Shown one piece after another: positions 1-10,769 of a stretch of DNA of 64,000 bases. Under the pieces are notes generated by a model. That model saw only the letters and a program-made list of their open reading frames with translations. It searched no databases and was not told where the DNA came from. The translations under genes were made by a program, and so were the position numbers. The DNA is taken from assembly GCF_014652355.1 (NCBI RefSeq), contig NZ_BMYQ01000011.1:62001-126000 (forward strand). The letters are read 5' to 3'. Each line of letters begins with the position of its first letter. Within the stretch, counting starts at the first letter, position 1. Origin of the DNA: Gemmobacter lanyuensis. GTDB lineage: Bacteria > Pseudomonadota > Alphaproteobacteria > Rhodobacterales > Rhodobacteraceae.

Positions 1-144
1 TTCCAGGACGTGCGCGCCCAAGGTACCAGCGCTGTCGACATGGCAATCAGCCTTGCCAAGGGCGAGAAGGTCGAGTCGCCCCACTGGATCCCCTATCAGT
101 TGGTCACGCCCGAGAACGTGGAAGAATATCTCGCGAAGTACTGA
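1..144 (+). CDS. Sugar ABC transporter substrate-binding protein, C-terminal end (partial)
   Basis: The window opens inside a reading frame that gives 47 residues ending in NVEEYLAKY and a TGA stop. The stretch [18 protein letters not shown] and the ending [10 protein letters not shown] are typical of the tail of periplasmic binding proteins of ribose/xylose-type ABC importers. The ATPase and permease genes that follow in the same direction support this. Only the tail is present, so the substrate cannot be judged. Confidence 0.75.
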   Translation, partial: FQDVRAQGTSAVDMAISLAKGEKVESPHWIPYQLVTPENVEEYLAKY

Positions 145-212
145 CCGGCAAAGCCTCGGGGGTGCATCCACTTGGATGCACCCATCGGGTTGGCATCGCA
201 GAGGGACCCTCC

Positions 213-1757
213 ATGACAGAGCCATCCATCGCGGCCGCGACGCGGCCGACTAAAATCACGACCGACCGCGAAGGACCGGCACTGCTGAGTGTCAGGGGTA
301 TCCGGAAAGAGTTCGCCGGTGTCGTCGCCTTGAATGACGTTTCTTTCGAGCTTCGGGCCGGAACGGTCCATGCCTTGATGGGCGAAAACGGCGCAGGCAA
401 ATCCACGTTGATGAAGGTCATCTCGGGGATCTACCGGCCCGACGGCGGCACGATCCTGTTGAACGGGCGCGAAGTCGAACTGACGACCCCGCTTGCGGCG
501 CTGGATCTGGGGATCGCCATGATCCACCAGGAACTCAATCTGATGGCGCCGATGACGGTGGCCGAAAACATCTGGATCCGCCGCGAGCCGCGCAACCGCC
601 TCGGTCTGATCGACCATGCGGAACTCAACCGCCGCACCGCGGCGCTCTTTGCCGAGTTGGATATCCGGATCGATCCCGACCGTCTGGTCGGCGACCTGAG
701 CGTAGCGAACCGCCAGATGGTCGAAATCGCCAAGGCGGTGTCCTACAACTCGCAGGTTCTCATCATGGATGAACCGACCTCGACCCTGACTGAACGCGAG
801 GTCGAACACCTCTTCCGTATCATCAATACGCTGCGGGCCAAGGGTACGGGTATCATCTACATCACCCACAAGATGAACGAGCTGTTCGAGATCGCGGACG
901 AGGTCTCGGTCTTTCGCGACGGCGAACACATCGCGACGCGCGCTTCAAGCGATCTGACCCGCGATGACGTGATCCGCATGATGGTTGGTCGCGACATCTC
1001 GCAGATGTTCCCCAAGGTTCCCGCGGAAATCGGCGATGTGGTCCTCAGCGTCCGCAACCTGACCTTGCGCGGCGTGTTTGACGATATCTCGTTCGATCTT
1101 CGCGCGGGCGAAATTCTGGGCGTGGCCGGGTTGGTGGGGGCGGGCCGGTCCAATATCGCCGAAACGATTTTTGGGGTGACCCCGGCGACCTCCGGGTCGA
1201 TGCTTGTGGACGGGCGGCATGTGGTGATCGATACGCCGCGCACCGCGATGCAACAGGGCATGGCCTTCCTGACCGAAGACCGCAAGGATACCGGCTGTTT
1301 CCTGAACCTGACAATCCAGGAAAACATGCAGATTGCGGCGCTGCAAAGCGGCTTTCACCGCAACGGTTTTGTCGAGCAGCGTCGTCTGGGTCAGGAATGC
1401 CAGACCCTGAGAGAGGCGCTCCGCGTCAAGACGCCTTCGATGGAGCAGAAGATCGTCAACCTTTCGGGGGGAAATCAGCAAAAGGCGCTGATCGGACGCT
1501 GGCTTCTGACAAAGCCGCGGATTCTCATCCTGGATGAACCGACGCGCGGCATCGACGTCGGCGCGAAGGCCGAGATTCACCGCATGATCTCTTCCCTCGC
1601 GGCCGAGGGGCTCGCCGTGATCATGATCTCCTCCGAACTGCCCGAAATTCTGGGGATGAGCGACCGGGTCATGACGATCCGCCAAGGCAAATTGACCGGA
1701 ATTCTGGATCGCGCCGAGGCCGATCAGATCAAGATAATGGAGCTTGTAGCACAATGA
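213..1757 (+). CDS. Ribose/galactose-type sugar ABC transporter ATP-binding protein
   Basis: This 514-residue protein has the double nucleotide-binding domain layout of RbsA/MglA. The first half has Walker [10 protein letters not shown] and Walker [10 protein letters not shown]. The second half has the degenerate Walker [10 protein letters not shown], then signature LSGGNQQK and Walker [15 protein letters not shown]. Such proteins drive sugar import from the cytoplasmic face of the inner membrane. I chose ATG 213 because gagggac lies just upstream; an in-frame ATG at 162 would add 17 residues unlike the family. It follows the binding-protein tail by 68 bases and overlaps the permease gene by four bases, so the three form one operon. 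The substrate is unknown; family length and motifs are normal. Confidence 0.93.
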   Translation: MTEPSIAAATRPTKITTDREGPALLSVRGIRKEFAGVVALNDVSFELRAGTVHALMGENGAGKSTLMKVISGIYRPDGGTILLNGREVELTTPLAALDLGIAMIHQELNLMAPMTVAENIWIRREPRNRLGLIDHAELNRRTAALFAELDIRIDPDRLVGDLSVANRQMVEIAKAVSYNSQVLIMDEPTSTLTEREVEHLFRIINTLRAKGTGIIYITHKMNELFEIADEVSVFRDGEHIATRASSDLTRDDVIRMMVGRDISQMFPKVPAEIGDVVLSVRNLTLRGVFDDISFDLRAGEILGVAGLVGAGRSNIAETIFGVTPATSGSMLVDGRHVVIDTPRTAMQQGMAFLTEDRKDTGCFLNLTIQENMQIAALQSGFHRNGFVEQRRLGQECQTLREALRVKTPSMEQKIVNLSGGNQQKALIGRWLLTKPRILILDEPTRGIDVGAKAEIHRMISSLAAEGLAVIMISSELPEILGMSDRVMTIRQGKLTGILDRAEADQIKIMELVAQ

Positions 1758-2800
1758 CTGCGCGCGCAATCGACCCCGGCGCCCTTGAGACGACGGCGTC
1801 GAAATCGAAATACCAGAATGAGCTGTCGATGGCACTGGTCCTTGTCGGGATCGCCATCATGTTCGAAATCCTCGGCTGGATTTTCGTGGGGGATTCCTTC
1901 CTTGCGAACCAGCAGCGGTTGTCGATCATCATCCTGCAGGTATCCGTGATCGGGATTCTGGCGGTCGGGGTGACGCAGGTCATCATCACCGGCGGGATCG
2001 ACCTGTCCTCGGGTTCGGTCGTGGGTCTTTCTGCAATGGTGGCGGCCTCGCTCGCACAAAGCTCGACCGATCCGCGGGCGCTCTTTCCGGCCCTGACCGA
2101 TCTCATGCCGGTGTGGCCGATCCTTGCGGGGGTTCTTGCAGGGCTTGTGGTGGGGGTGATCAATGGCGGGCTGCTGGCCAAGACCAATATCCCGCCCTTC
2201 ATCGCGACGCTGGGTACGATGGTCTGCGTTCGTGGCATTGCCAAATGGTACACGCTGGGCCAGCCCATTGGTCTGCTCACGCCCGAATTCAGCTGGATCG
2301 GGCGCAGCTTCAACGTGCTGGGCTTTCCGGTGCCGCTGCCGGTGCTGATCTTCCTTTTTGTCGCGCTGATCTTCCATGTTGCGCTTGGCTATACCCGGTA
2401 CGGCAAGTTCACCTATGCCATCGGCGCCAATCCGCAGGCGGCGCGCGTGTCCGGCATCAATATCGGCAGCCACCTGATCAAGGTCTATGCGATTGCGGGG
2501 CTTTTGTCGGGCCTTGCAGGTGTGGTGACGGCGGCCCGCGCGGCTTCCGCCCAACCGACCATGGGTACCGCCTACGAGCTGGACGCCATCGCCGCGGCAG
2601 TGATCGGAGGCACCTCTCTGGCTGGTGGGTCCGGGCGCATCCTCGGCACGGTGATCGGGACGCTGATCCTTGGCGTGATCATGTCGGGGTTCACCTTCCT
2701 CAAGATCGGATCTTATTACCAAGAGATCATGAAAGGCGCGATCATCGTGGCGGCCGTCGTGATCGACCAATACCGCCGGTCGCGCAAGGATCGCGTCTGA
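1754..2800 (+). CDS. Ribose-type sugar ABC transporter permease
   Basis: This 348-residue membrane protein belongs to the RbsC/XylH family. It has many hydrophobic segments and the family signatures [16 protein letters not shown] (about residues 77-92) and the C-terminal [16 protein letters not shown]. It would form the inner-membrane channel for the preceding ATPase. The start ATG overlaps the ATPase stop in ATGA, which indicates translational coupling. A strong hairpin follows about 45 bases after the stop, so the transporter operon may end here and the downstream genes may have their own promoter. It looks intact. Confidence 0.93.
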   Translation: MTARAIDPGALETTASKSKYQNELSMALVLVGIAIMFEILGWIFVGDSFLANQQRLSIIILQVSVIGILAVGVTQVIITGGIDLSSGSVVGLSAMVAASLAQSSTDPRALFPALTDLMPVWPILAGVLAGLVVGVINGGLLAKTNIPPFIATLGTMVCVRGIAKWYTLGQPIGLLTPEFSWIGRSFNVLGFPVPLPVLIFLFVALIFHVALGYTRYGKFTYAIGANPQAARVSGINIGSHLIKVYAIAGLLSGLAGVVTAARAASAQPTMGTAYELDAIAAAVIGGTSLAGGSGRILGTVIGTLILGVIMSGFTFLKIGSYYQEIMKGAIIVAAVVIDQYRRSRKDRV

Positions 2801-2842
2801 CAGGGCGGGGCGGGCGGGCCTCCTCTCGCCGTCCGCCAGAAC

Positions 2843-2880
2843 CGGGCCTGCCGGCAGGTTTCCTTGGGCAGGCCCGTCTT
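2843..2880 (+). terminator. Probable Rho-independent terminator after the sugar transporter
   Basis: A 10-base arm cgggcctgcc (2843-2852) pairs perfectly with ggcaggcccg (2867-2876), with a 14-base loop, and a pyrimidine-rich stretch tcttcatttccc follows. It lies between the permease stop and the pxpA start. Confidence 0.65.
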
Positions 2881-2944
2881 CATTTCCCTTTGGTTCTTCA
2901 CCCTCATGCCGATGCCACTTTGCATCGCCTGACGTCTGTGCCCC

Positions 2945-3718
2945 ATGACCCTGACAATCGACATCAACAGCGACCTCGGCGAAGGCTATGGCATCTGGCA
3001 GATGGGCGATGATGCCCGGATGCTCGACCTGGTCAGCTCGGCCAATGTGGCTTGCGGTTTCCATGCCGGCGATCCCCAGACCATCCTGACCACGGTGCGC
3101 GCTGCCGCCGCACGGGGCGTGGCGATCGGGGCCCATATCTCTTACCCGGACCGCGTCGGATTTGGGCGCCGCCCGATGGACCTGTCGCAGGCGGAGCTCT
3201 GCGCTGATGCAATTTATCAGATCGGGGCGCTGCAGGGGATCTGCACCGCCGCCGGAACCCGCCTGCGCTATGTCAAACCGCATGGCGCGCTTTACAACAC
3301 CATCGCCATCAATGCCCGTCAGGGTGCTGCCGTGATCGAAGCGATCTGCGCCGTGGATCCCGATCTGATCCTGATGGGACTGGCCGGGGCGCCGATCTTG
3401 CGGCAGGCGGCAGAGGCCGGGCTTGCCACGGTCGCCGAAGCCTTCGCCGACCGCGCCTATGCGCCTACGGGGCAACTCGTCTCTCGAAGAGAGCCGGGTG
3501 CCGTGCTGCACGACCCCGAGATGATCGCCCGGCGCATGCTCCGTCTTGCAACCGAGGGGGTGATCGAGGCCATCGACGGATCCCCCTTGCGCCTCCATGC
3601 CGATAGCATCTGCGTCCACGGCGACAGCCCCGACGCCGTATCCGTCGCCGCCCGCATCCGTGCGGTGCTGCAAATAGGCGGCGTCTCCATCCGCTCTTTC
3701 ACCGAGGTATCCGCATGA
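2945..3718 (+). CDS. pxpA: 5-oxoprolinase subunit A (LamB/YcsF family)
   Basis: This 257-residue protein begins with the hallmark [14 protein letters not shown] and contains [12 protein letters not shown] and [11 protein letters not shown], all diagnostic for the LamB/YcsF family. The family member PxpA works with PxpB and PxpC in ATP-dependent opening of 5-oxoproline (pyroglutamate) to glutamate. Here its stop overlaps the start of the next gene in ATGA, and the PxpB/PxpC fusion lies one gene further on. The length is normal. No clear ribosome binding site is visible ahead of ATG 2945, but the conserved N-terminus fixes the start. The true substrate may be a related lactam rather than 5-oxoproline. 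Confidence 0.9.
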   Translation: MTLTIDINSDLGEGYGIWQMGDDARMLDLVSSANVACGFHAGDPQTILTTVRAAAARGVAIGAHISYPDRVGFGRRPMDLSQAELCADAIYQIGALQGICTAAGTRLRYVKPHGALYNTIAINARQGAAVIEAICAVDPDLILMGLAGAPILRQAAEAGLATVAEAFADRAYAPTGQLVSRREPGAVLHDPEMIARRMLRLATEGVIEAIDGSPLRLHADSICVHGDSPDAVSVAARIRAVLQIGGVSIRSFTEVSA

Positions 3719-4509
3719 CCTGTCTGCTTCCTGACCCCGCGCAGGCCGCGCTGGCGCGGTTGTCCTACCGTCAGGGCCAGATCGTCCCTACCGCGGGCGT
3801 AGCGCCGGGATTGACCCAGTGCAATATGATCTCGCTGCCCAGGGATTGGGCATGGGACTTTCTGCTGTTCGCGCAGCGTAACCCGAAGCCCTGCCCGGTG
3901 CTGGACGTGACCGACCCCGGCAGTTTCCGCAGCACCCTTGCACCAGATGCCGATCTCCGAACGGATCTGCCGCTCTATCGCATCTGGCGCGACGGTGTTC
4001 TGGCCGAGGAAACGCCGGATGCCAGCGCCGCCTGGGCCGAATGCCCGGATCTGGTGACATTTCTGATTGGCTGTTCCTTTACCTTCGAAACCTCGCTGCA
4101 ACAGGCTGGGATCGAGGTCCGCCACATCACGCAGGGGTGCAATGTGCCCATGTTCCGTACGAACTGTGCCTGTCGTCCGGCGGGTCGGCTCCATGGCGAG
4201 ATGGTCGTCTCCATGCGCCCAATTCTGGCAGGCCGTGTGGCCGAGGCCGCCATGATCAGCGGCCGGACCCCGGCGGTGCATGGTGCACCCGTGCATATCG
4301 GCGATCCGGCGGCCCTCGGGATCCATGATCTCGCGCGCCCGGATTTTGGTGATGCGGTAGAGGTGCGCGCGGGCGAGATTCCGGTGTTCTGGGCCTGTGG
4401 TGTCACACCGCAGGCGGCGGTTATGGCCTCAAAACCGCCTTTTGCAATCAGCCATGCACCCGGCCACATGTTCATCACCGACATTCCCGATACCCATTGG
4501 CAGGTTTGA
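3715..4509 (+). CDS. YcsI/DUF1445-type putative hydro-lyase (D-glutamate cyclase-like)
   Basis: This 264-residue protein matches the YcsI/DUF1445 family. It has [18 protein letters not shown] near the N-terminus, [14 protein letters not shown] in the middle and the C-terminal [13 protein letters not shown]. The related mammalian enzyme is a D-glutamate cyclase that interconverts D-glutamate and 5-oxo-D-proline; many bacterial homologues are annotated only as putative hydro-lyases. Its place between pxpA and the pxpBC fusion, overlapping pxpA by four bases, fits a role in supplying or removing 5-oxoproline. The exact reaction is inferred from the family and neighbours. Confidence 0.82.
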   Translation: MTCLLPDPAQAALARLSYRQGQIVPTAGVAPGLTQCNMISLPRDWAWDFLLFAQRNPKPCPVLDVTDPGSFRSTLAPDADLRTDLPLYRIWRDGVLAEETPDASAAWAECPDLVTFLIGCSFTFETSLQQAGIEVRHITQGCNVPMFRTNCACRPAGRLHGEMVVSMRPILAGRVAEAAMISGRTPAVHGAPVHIGDPAALGIHDLARPDFGDAVEVRAGEIPVFWACGVTPQAAVMASKPPFAISHAPGHMFITDIPDTHWQV

Positions 4510-4511
4510 TC

Positions 4512-6068
4512 ATGCGTGTGCTTCCCATCGGGCCGCGGACCCTTTTGGTTGAGCTTCTCGACCTTGACGAGACTTTGGCCCTGTTTGCGGCGCTGACGAC
4601 CGCCGATCTTCCGGAGATCGCCGAGATCGTGCCCGCCGCCCGCACCCTGATGATCCGTACCGCGCCCGGTGTCGCGGCCGATAGCTCTTTGGCCAACCGG
4701 ATCGCCGCCCTCCAACCTGCGTCCGGACTGCGGCCCAAGGTCGAAGGCGGGGCGGTCGTCGAAATCCCGATGTCTTACGATGGCGCTGATCTGGCAGACG
4801 TGGCGGATCATCTGGGGCTGACGGTGGCCGAGGTGATTGCAGCCCATCAGGCGGCGAATTGGCAGGTGGCCTTTTGTGGTTTCGCCCCCGGCTTTGCGTA
4901 TCTGAATGGTGATGACCCCCGGTTCGACCTGCCGCGCCGCGCCGTGCCCCGAACCCGCATTCCTGCCGGGTCGGTCGCGCTGGCCGCACGCTTCTGCGGC
5001 GTCTATCCGCAGGATATGCCCGGCGGCTGGCAGATCATCGGCACCACACGTCTGCCGATGTGGGATCTGGCGCGCGATCCGCCCGCCATGCTGCGACCGG
5101 GTCTGCAGGTCCGGTTTGTTGAGGGTCATGCCACCGTCTACCCATCAGTCGTCCCGCCCCCGCCGCCGGTGGATCCCGCGCTGACCCTGATCTCTTCCGC
5201 CTTTCCGGTGCTGTTTCAGGATGATGGCCGTCCCGGTCTGGCGCAGCAGGGAGTATCGGCCTCGGGCGCGCTGGACCATGGGGCCTTGCACCTGGCGAAC
5301 CGGGCCGTGGGCAACCCCGCGACTGCAGCGGCGCTCGAGCTGACCCTTGGCCCCGTGCGGCTGCGCGCTGTGGCGCCGGTCACTCTCGCGCTCACGGGTG
5401 CGGGGCGGGCGCAGGTTGCGGGCCAGCGGATTGCGCCGGGCGCGCCCTTTGCAATGGATGCGGGCGATGAGTTGGTCATCGATCTTCCGGCCGCCGGAAT
5501 GCGCAGTTATCTGGCGCTACGGGGGGGGTATGCCTTGGCCCCGGTGCTGGGTTCGTGCGCCACGGATACTCTGGCGCGCATCGGCCCTGATCCGCTGCGG
5601 CCGGGGGCGTCAATCGGCTGCGCCCATCGACCAGCGCAGGCAACCCGCGCCCCGGAACCCCAGCCCGCGCTGCCCAAGGTGGGCGAGGTGCTGGTGCTGC
5701 CCGTCACGCTCGGCCCCCGGGCCGACTGGTTCCCACCCGACGTCCTGACCCGTTTCCTCACGCAAGAGTGGCTCGTTACGCCCCAAAGTTCGCGCGTTGG
5801 GGCGCGGTTGGAGGGGGCGGTGCCGCTCTTCCGTCCCGAGGCGCGCGAACTTGCCTCCGAGGGGACGGAAACAGGTGCAATTCAAGTCCCCCATTCCGGG
5901 CAACCGGTGCTGTTTCTTGCCGATCACCCGCTGACCGGGGGCTACCCGGTCATTGCGACGCTGCTGCCATCGGCACTCGATCTGGCCGGGCAAGCCCCAC
6001 CCGGCGCCCTGATCCGCTTTTCCGCCGCCGCTCCATTTGCGCCCCTTTCTGTCCCGAGGCCCCAATGA
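4512..6068 (+). CDS. Fused PxpB-PxpC (KipI-KipA) carboxyltransferase/5-oxoprolinase protein
   Basis: This 518-residue protein joins two families that are usually separate. The first half (to about residue 215) is KipI/PxpB-like, with [13 protein letters not shown] and [18 protein letters not shown]. The second half is KipA/PxpC-like, with [21 protein letters not shown] and the late [18 protein letters not shown]. The same pair forms the carboxyltransferase region of urea carboxylase. ATG 4512 lies two bases after the previous stop and is a better start than TTG 4497. The stop overlaps the biotin carboxylase start in ATGA, so both products are probably made together. Fusion of the two halves is known but less common than separate genes. 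Confidence 0.87.
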   Translation: MRVLPIGPRTLLVELLDLDETLALFAALTTADLPEIAEIVPAARTLMIRTAPGVAADSSLANRIAALQPASGLRPKVEGGAVVEIPMSYDGADLADVADHLGLTVAEVIAAHQAANWQVAFCGFAPGFAYLNGDDPRFDLPRRAVPRTRIPAGSVALAARFCGVYPQDMPGGWQIIGTTRLPMWDLARDPPAMLRPGLQVRFVEGHATVYPSVVPPPPPVDPALTLISSAFPVLFQDDGRPGLAQQGVSASGALDHGALHLANRAVGNPATAAALELTLGPVRLRAVAPVTLALTGAGRAQVAGQRIAPGAPFAMDAGDELVIDLPAAGMRSYLALRGGYALAPVLGSCATDTLARIGPDPLRPGASIGCAHRPAQATRAPEPQPALPKVGEVLVLPVTLGPRADWFPPDVLTRFLTQEWLVTPQSSRVGARLEGAVPLFRPEARELASEGTETGAIQVPHSGQPVLFLADHPLTGGYPVIATLLPSALDLAGQAPPGALIRFSAAAPFAPLSVPRPQ

Positions 6069-7837
6069 CCCTTTTTGCCACTGGCCCGACGCGGCCCATC
6101 CGTCGCCTGCTGATTGCCAACCGGGGGGAAATCGCCGTCCGCGTGATCCGCGCCTGCCGCGATGAAGGCATCACCAGCATTGCCGTCTACGCCGACAGCG
6201 ACCGTGATGCACTCTTCGTCCGCATGGCTGATGAGGCCCATCCCCTGCACGGGGAACGCCCCGCGGAAACCTATCTTGATGCGGCCAAGATCATCGCCCT
6301 TGCGCGCACTGCCGGGGCTGAGGCGATCCACCCCGGTTATGGCTTTCTGTCCGAACGTGCGGATTTTGCGCAGGCGGTGATCGATGCGGGACTGATCTGG
6401 ATCGGCCCGGATCCGCAGGTGATCGAGGTTCTCGGGGACAAGATCAAAGCCCGCCGCATTGCCGAAGCTGTGGGCGCCCCACTGGTTGCGGGAACACCCG
6501 GCCCGGTCGAAACCCCCGCCGAGGCGCTGGCCTTTGCCAAGACCCATGGCCTACCCATCGCGATCAAGGCGGCCTTTGGTGGCGGTGGACGCGGAATGAA
6601 GGTGGCCTGGCGGCTGGAAGAGGTCGAAGAGCTGTTCGAAAGCGCCACGCGCGAGGCGCTGGTGGCTTTCGGGCGCGGTGAGTGCTTCATCGAACAGTTC
6701 CTCGACCGTCCCCGCCATGTCGAAGCCCAGGTGCTGGCCGACCGTCACGGCATGGTCAAGGTGATCGGCACCCGCGACTGTTCCCTGCAGCGTCGCAACC
6801 AGAAGCTGGTTGAGGAAGCCCCGGCCCCCTTCCTGACGGCCGATCAGCGCGCGCGCATCCATGCTTCGGCCCGCGCAATCTGCGCCCATGCAGGCTATAG
6901 CGGGGCGGGCACGGTGGAATACCTTCTCTCCGCCAATGGCACGATTTCCTTTCTTGAGGTGAATACACGCCTGCAGGTCGAACATCCGGTGACCGAGGAA
7001 ACCAGCGGCATCGACCTGGTGCGCGCGATGATCCGCGTGGCGCAGGGGGCGCAACTGGCCGATGACACGGTCCCTGAACCGCGCGGCCATGCCATCGAAT
7101 TCCGCATCAATGCGGAAGATCCGGGCCGTGGGTTTCTGCCGACCCCCGGTGCTGTGCAGATCTTTGACGCGCCGTCTGGCCCCGGCATCCGCGTGGATAG
7201 CGGTGTGGTCGCAGGCTCGGTCGTGCCGGGCAGCTTCGATTCCCTCATGGCCAAGCTCATCGTGACCGGCGCCACCCGCGAGGAGGCGCTGGACCGGGCC
7301 GCCCGCGCCCTGCGTGAATTCCGGATCGAAGGGGTTGCCTCGGTCCTGCCCTTTGACCGGGCGGTTCTGGAACACGCCGATTTCCGCGCGCCTGAGGGTG
7401 ACTTTCGGGTGCATACCCGCTGGATCGAAACCGACTTCGCCGAGGCGCTCGCCCGTGCGGTTGCCCCACATGGGCGTGTGACCCCAGCGCACCCTGCGCC
7501 GATGCTGCGCCTGACGGTCGAGATTGATGGCAAACGGCACGAACTGGGCCTGCCTGCGGGTCTGCTGGCATCGCTCCCGGCCGCGGGTGCCGTGCCCGAG
7601 GCTTCCCCTCAGCCAGAAGAGGACGCGGCCGCCGTTCTGGCGCCGGTTGCCGGCACATTGACGCTCTGGCAGGTCGACGAAGGGACCGTTGTCGAGCCGG
7701 GTCAGGTCATTGCGGTTGTCGAGGCGATGAAGATGGAAACCCGGATCGAGGCCCATCGCGCCGGTCGCCTGACAATCACGGCACAGGCGGGCGCAACCGT
7801 GATGTCGGGGTCCCTTCTTGCGCGTATTCTGCCCTAG
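6065..7837 (+). CDS. Biotin carboxylase with C-terminal biotin carrier domain
   Basis: This 590-residue protein carries a complete biotin carboxylase: [15 protein letters not shown] at the N-terminus, the glycine-rich GGGGRGMKV, and [15 protein letters not shown] near the active site. A biotinyl carrier domain follows, with the lysine in VVEAMKMET near the C-terminus. It would carboxylate its own biotin using ATP and bicarbonate in the cytoplasm. No acetyl-CoA-type carboxyltransferase subunit is present. The partner encoded just upstream is the PxpB-PxpC fusion, the type of carboxyltransferase found in urea carboxylase. I start at ATG 6065, which overlaps the previous stop and begins ahead of the conserved N-terminus; the frame is open upstream to 5768 but overlaps pxpBC. 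Confidence 0.92.
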   Translation: MTLFATGPTRPIRRLLIANRGEIAVRVIRACRDEGITSIAVYADSDRDALFVRMADEAHPLHGERPAETYLDAAKIIALARTAGAEAIHPGYGFLSERADFAQAVIDAGLIWIGPDPQVIEVLGDKIKARRIAEAVGAPLVAGTPGPVETPAEALAFAKTHGLPIAIKAAFGGGGRGMKVAWRLEEVEELFESATREALVAFGRGECFIEQFLDRPRHVEAQVLADRHGMVKVIGTRDCSLQRRNQKLVEEAPAPFLTADQRARIHASARAICAHAGYSGAGTVEYLLSANGTISFLEVNTRLQVEHPVTEETSGIDLVRAMIRVAQGAQLADDTVPEPRGHAIEFRINAEDPGRGFLPTPGAVQIFDAPSGPGIRVDSGVVAGSVVPGSFDSLMAKLIVTGATREEALDRAARALREFRIEGVASVLPFDRAVLEHADFRAPEGDFRVHTRWIETDFAEALARAVAPHGRVTPAHPAPMLRLTVEIDGKRHELGLPAGLLASLPAAGAVPEASPQPEEDAAAVLAPVAGTLTLWQVDEGTVVEPGQVIAVVEAMKMETRIEAHRAGRLTITAQAGATVMSGSLLARILP

Positions 7838-8007
7838 CGCGCTTTCCCTCGCGCGCCGATCCCGCCATGCCTGAGATGCCGCAGTGACAAGCCAGCTTGA
7901 CGCGGGCAGCGCGGATTCTAGAGGGTTGGGACTATAAGCAAACAAAACACCGCGGCCAGAGGCGAAAAAGCCACATCTCAAAACAAAATCAATGACATGG
8001 GGATTGT

Positions 8008-8210
8008 CTAGGGCGAACTAAGTCGGTCGGCCTCAAAGCGTCCGGTTGCAGAAAAGGACATCGCATCCAGCAGGCGCGTCATTAGACGCTTTGCGGGAAC
8101 GTCCTTGCCAGTTTCCCATTTCGAAACCGCGGTCTGCGAAACGCCCAGCATTTCGGCCAAGGTCTGCTGGATGGTCCGCACACACAATCAAGTGCATCCC
8201 CTCCAGACAT
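8008..8210 (-). pseudogene. Small Cro/CI-type helix-turn-helix protein, frameshifted
   Basis: On the minus strand a frame ending at 8008 encodes RTIQQTLAEMLGVSQTAVSKW, then ETGKDVPAKR, a clear XRE-type DNA-binding helix-turn-helix. The frame is closed upstream by a stop at 8188-8190. Reading from ATG 8210 in another frame gives MSGGDALDCV. The two join perfectly if one repeat is removed from a (CA)4 run at 8179-8186 (TG on the coding strand). The gene is therefore probably a roughly 65-residue regulator inactivated by a 2-base slip. It lies just downstream of another damaged gene next to an IS110 element. Confidence 0.6.
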
Positions 8211-8260
8211 CGTGGCAGGGCGCTGGTCAATCGGTCTGGACAGTCTGCTGTAACGATCAT

Positions 8261-8667
8261 TCAGGCCGATCGCGCGAGAGCATCCGTAAGTGCGATGCCT
8301 TGTTGACGCAGTGCTGCGCGAACGCGTTGGATGAGCCTTTCAGTGCCCTCCGGCGCAAACAGCTCTGCCAGCGGCACGATCCAATATGCTCCGACAGCAT
8401 AGCCGCCCGGGATTTCATCCCAGCGGCCTTCCTCGACGTTCTGGTCTTGATCTGCGTGCCAGACGTCACTCGGCTTCTTCTGTGGACCCGGTTGTCTGAC
8501 GACGTGATAGAGGTAGAGACGAAGCTCGCTATCAGTCTCGTCCAGCGGCGGCATTTTGAGTGGATCCGGTCCTGAAAAAGACCGGCTCATCAAGGTCTGC
8601 TCCGGAGCAAAGCCGTCGACGGCACAGACCCTGAGGATGTTGATTTTCACCCAGAAGTGATGGGGTG
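8261..8667 (-). pseudogene. Unknown protein, 3' part left by an IS110-type insertion
   Basis: About 130 codons on the minus strand read as an ordinary soluble protein, with KINILRVCAVDGFAPEQ, DSELRLYLYHVV and the C-terminal IQRVRAALRQQGIALTDALA. Composition becomes implausible upstream of about 8667, where the 5' flank of the IS110-type transposase gene begins. No start codon fits. I do not recognise the family. The stop at 8261 is immediately followed by an ATG, and the HTH remnant lies downstream, so the two may once have been co-transcribed. Confidence 0.45.
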
Positions 8668-9504
8668 GATACCCCCTCCCGACGGCATCGCAATGTGCCA
8701 AGGTGATGTTGGGTAACGTCACGGGAGGGAGGGAATATCCATGGAAGATGTTAGCATCGTTGGGCTGGATCTGGCAAAGCGGGTTTTTCAGGTTCACGGC
8801 GCCGCGTTGGACGGTCGCGTTGTGTGTCGCAAGAAGCTGTCTCGAGGCCAGCTCCGCACTTTCTTTGCGCAACTGCCGCCGTGTGTCGTCGCTATGGAAG
8901 CCTGTGCGTCAGCGGACGCAATCGATCAACGCACTGCGCGCCCATCTGGCGGAGCATGGGATTATTGCCCCGCAGGGGGTGTGGAACCTGCCAGGTATCC
9001 AACGGCTGATCAATGAGGCCGGTAAAGATATCGAGCCGTTGGTGATCGAGATGTCGCGGCTCTATCTTGCGCAGATCGCGACCTTGTCGGCTCAGATCAC
9101 CTCACTGGAGGCGGTCTTGAAGAAAGAAGCCGCGCAGTCTGATGCGTCATCGCGGATGATGACGATGCCGGGCCTTGGAGCAATCACTGCCATGGCCATC
9201 GAAGCTTTTGCCCCCACGTTGAAGGTATTCCAGAAGAGCCGGGATTTTGCCGCCTGGCTGGGGCTTGTGCCGCGCCAACATTCCAGCGGAGGGAAGCAGG
9301 TTTTGGGGCGCACCTCCAAAATGGGCCAGCGTGACATCCGACGCCTTTTGATCACGGGCGCAATGTCGGTCATTCGTTGGGCGAGCCGAAAGGGCGCGAC
9401 CCCGGGATCCTGGCTTCATGCCATGCTGTTGCGCAAGCCTCGCATGGTTGTCGCCATCGCGCTCGCCAACAAGATGGCCCGCATGCTTTGGGCCATGGAG
9501 ACTA

Positions 9505-10342
9505 GGGCCTGTTGAAGTTCACCGCAGGCGAATGATGGTGGCCGCGATGGCGATGAATGCGGCGAAGCTGGTGTCGGTTTTGCAGCAGCGCGTAGCGATG
9601 CCTCTGTATTCCTTGAGCTTTCCGAAGAAGTTTTCGATCAGATGGCGCCACTTGTAGGTGTCGCGGTCGAACTCTGCCGGGAAGCGGCGGTTTGATTTGG
9701 GCGGGATCACCGCCTCGGTTCCTGCCTCGGCCAAGGTCTCGCGCAGCCAGTTCGCGTCAAACGCACGATCCGCAAGCAGCTGTCCGCCCGAAAGCCCCTC
9801 GATCAACGCCGGAGTGCCGCGCAGGTCGTGCGCCTGACCGGGCAGCAGGCGGAAGTCGATCAGGTTACCAAGGGCGTCGGTCAGCGCCATGATTTTCGTC
9901 GTCATGCCGCCGCGAGAACGACCGATGGCCTGGCCTTCAGTCCCCCTTTTGCGCCTTGGCCATGGCGGTGGACCTTGACGATGGTGCCGTCGACCATCAC
10001 GTATTCGAAGTCGGTGTCTTCGGCTAACGCCCTGAACATGATGCAGAATGCGTCGGCTTTCACCCAGCGGCGGAACCGCTTGAATACGGTATTCCACTTC
10101 CCAAACTCGGACGGCAGGTCGCGCCAAGGGCAGCCGGTGCGCGCGATCCAAAGCACCGCTTCGACGAACAGCCGTGGATCGGGGCCAGTGCGCCCGGGAT
10201 CGCACTCCCGGCCAAGACAATGCGGAGCAATGGCCGCCCATTGGGCGTCGGTCAGAACGGTGCGGATCAAGCTTGCCTCCCCTGTTGGCAAGCTTGAATC
10301 AGACAGAGGCCGACTTGGGAATCCTCAAACGTCAACAGGCCC
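9505..10342 (-). mobile_element. IS5-family (IS427-type) insertion sequence, apparently complete
   Basis: The element is 838 bp, with terminal inverted repeats gggcctgttga (9505-9515) and tcaacaggccc (10332-10342), flanked on both sides by TA, the expected target duplication. The repeat symmetry extends through the TA to 13 bp. It carries one transposase gene in two overlapping frames. It sits near the 3' end of an IS110-type transposase gene, so it arrived later than that element. Confidence 0.88.
9519..10291 (-). CDS. IS427-type transposase, orfA/orfB with programmed frameshift
   Basis: OrfA runs from 10291 to 9902 and contains LTDAQWAAIAPHCLG and GCPWRDLPSEFGKWNTV. OrfB continues to 9519 in another frame with LLADRAFDANWLRE and the DDE-region FFGKLKEYRGIATR. 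The two overlap at AAAAGGGGGA (9941-9950 on the plus strand complement), the slippery site usual for this group, so a -1 shift is likely to produce the full transposase. The DDE residues are spread over both frames. Nothing suggests damage. Confidence 0.85.
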
Positions 10343-10412
10343 TAACACGGGCTTCAAGGATAGGAGCATCCTCAGCATGTGCGAACGTGCACACAAAGAA
10401 AGGCAACGCTGA

Positions 10413-10769
10413 TGCAATTGCCGCTGACCTGCCCCCCGGTCGTCCCTCGTTCATAACGAGAGTCCTTGGTGTTGATAGGCCTCAGTTTCGGGTGTGGCAA
10501 GCGCGCCGGGCGCATTGCCATCACGTAGCTCAAGCGTCCCGCGCGCTAGTGCGATGGACGGAAGGCCGCTTGACGGCATTATGGCATCCCGATCTCTACG
10601 CTATACTTGGTATCAGTTCGTGTTTGCCCAAATGTTGGCCATCCGAGCTTTTGCAAGGCACGACCTCCGAGCGATTGGTCGCATCTCGCTCGAGTTAGTC
10701 TGTGAGATCAATGCGGGCCAAGTCAGATGGTCTACAACAGTTTTGAGAAGATCATTTTCCTGCGCCTTA
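10413..10769. other. Intergenic stretch with no recognisable gene
   Basis: It lies between the end of the IS110 remnant and the C-terminus of an unknown gene on the minus strand. Small open frames exist here but none has family features or a convincing start. It may include the 3' non-coding end of the IS110-type element. Confidence 0.4.

Larger units (their letters stand above)
8741..10412 (+). pseudogene. IS110-family transposase gene, internally deleted and split by another IS
   Basis: The N-terminal frame starts at ATG 8741 behind ggagggaggg and gives VSIVGLDLAKRVFQVHG and VVAMEACASA, the first acidic motifs of the IS110 DEDD domain. The sequence then jumps, one frame over, to QRTQSINALRAHLAEHG and on to the C-terminal MMTMPGLGAITAMAIEAF and ALANKMARMLWAME. 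About 60 residues normally found between these blocks are missing, including the later catalytic aspartates. At 9505 an IS427-type element interrupts the gene. Rejoining across it with one TA copy continues the frame to a TGA at 10412. The transposase cannot be active. Confidence 0.85.

Noticed and set aside
1724-3673. A 649-codon open frame on the minus strand
   Set aside because: It is antisense to the permease and pxpA genes, is rich in His, Arg and Asp, and has no family features. High-GC genes often leave such open frames on the other strand.
8105-8575. A 156-codon plus-strand frame
   Set aside because: It is antisense to both the HTH remnant and the truncated unknown gene, whose minus-strand translations are far more protein-like.
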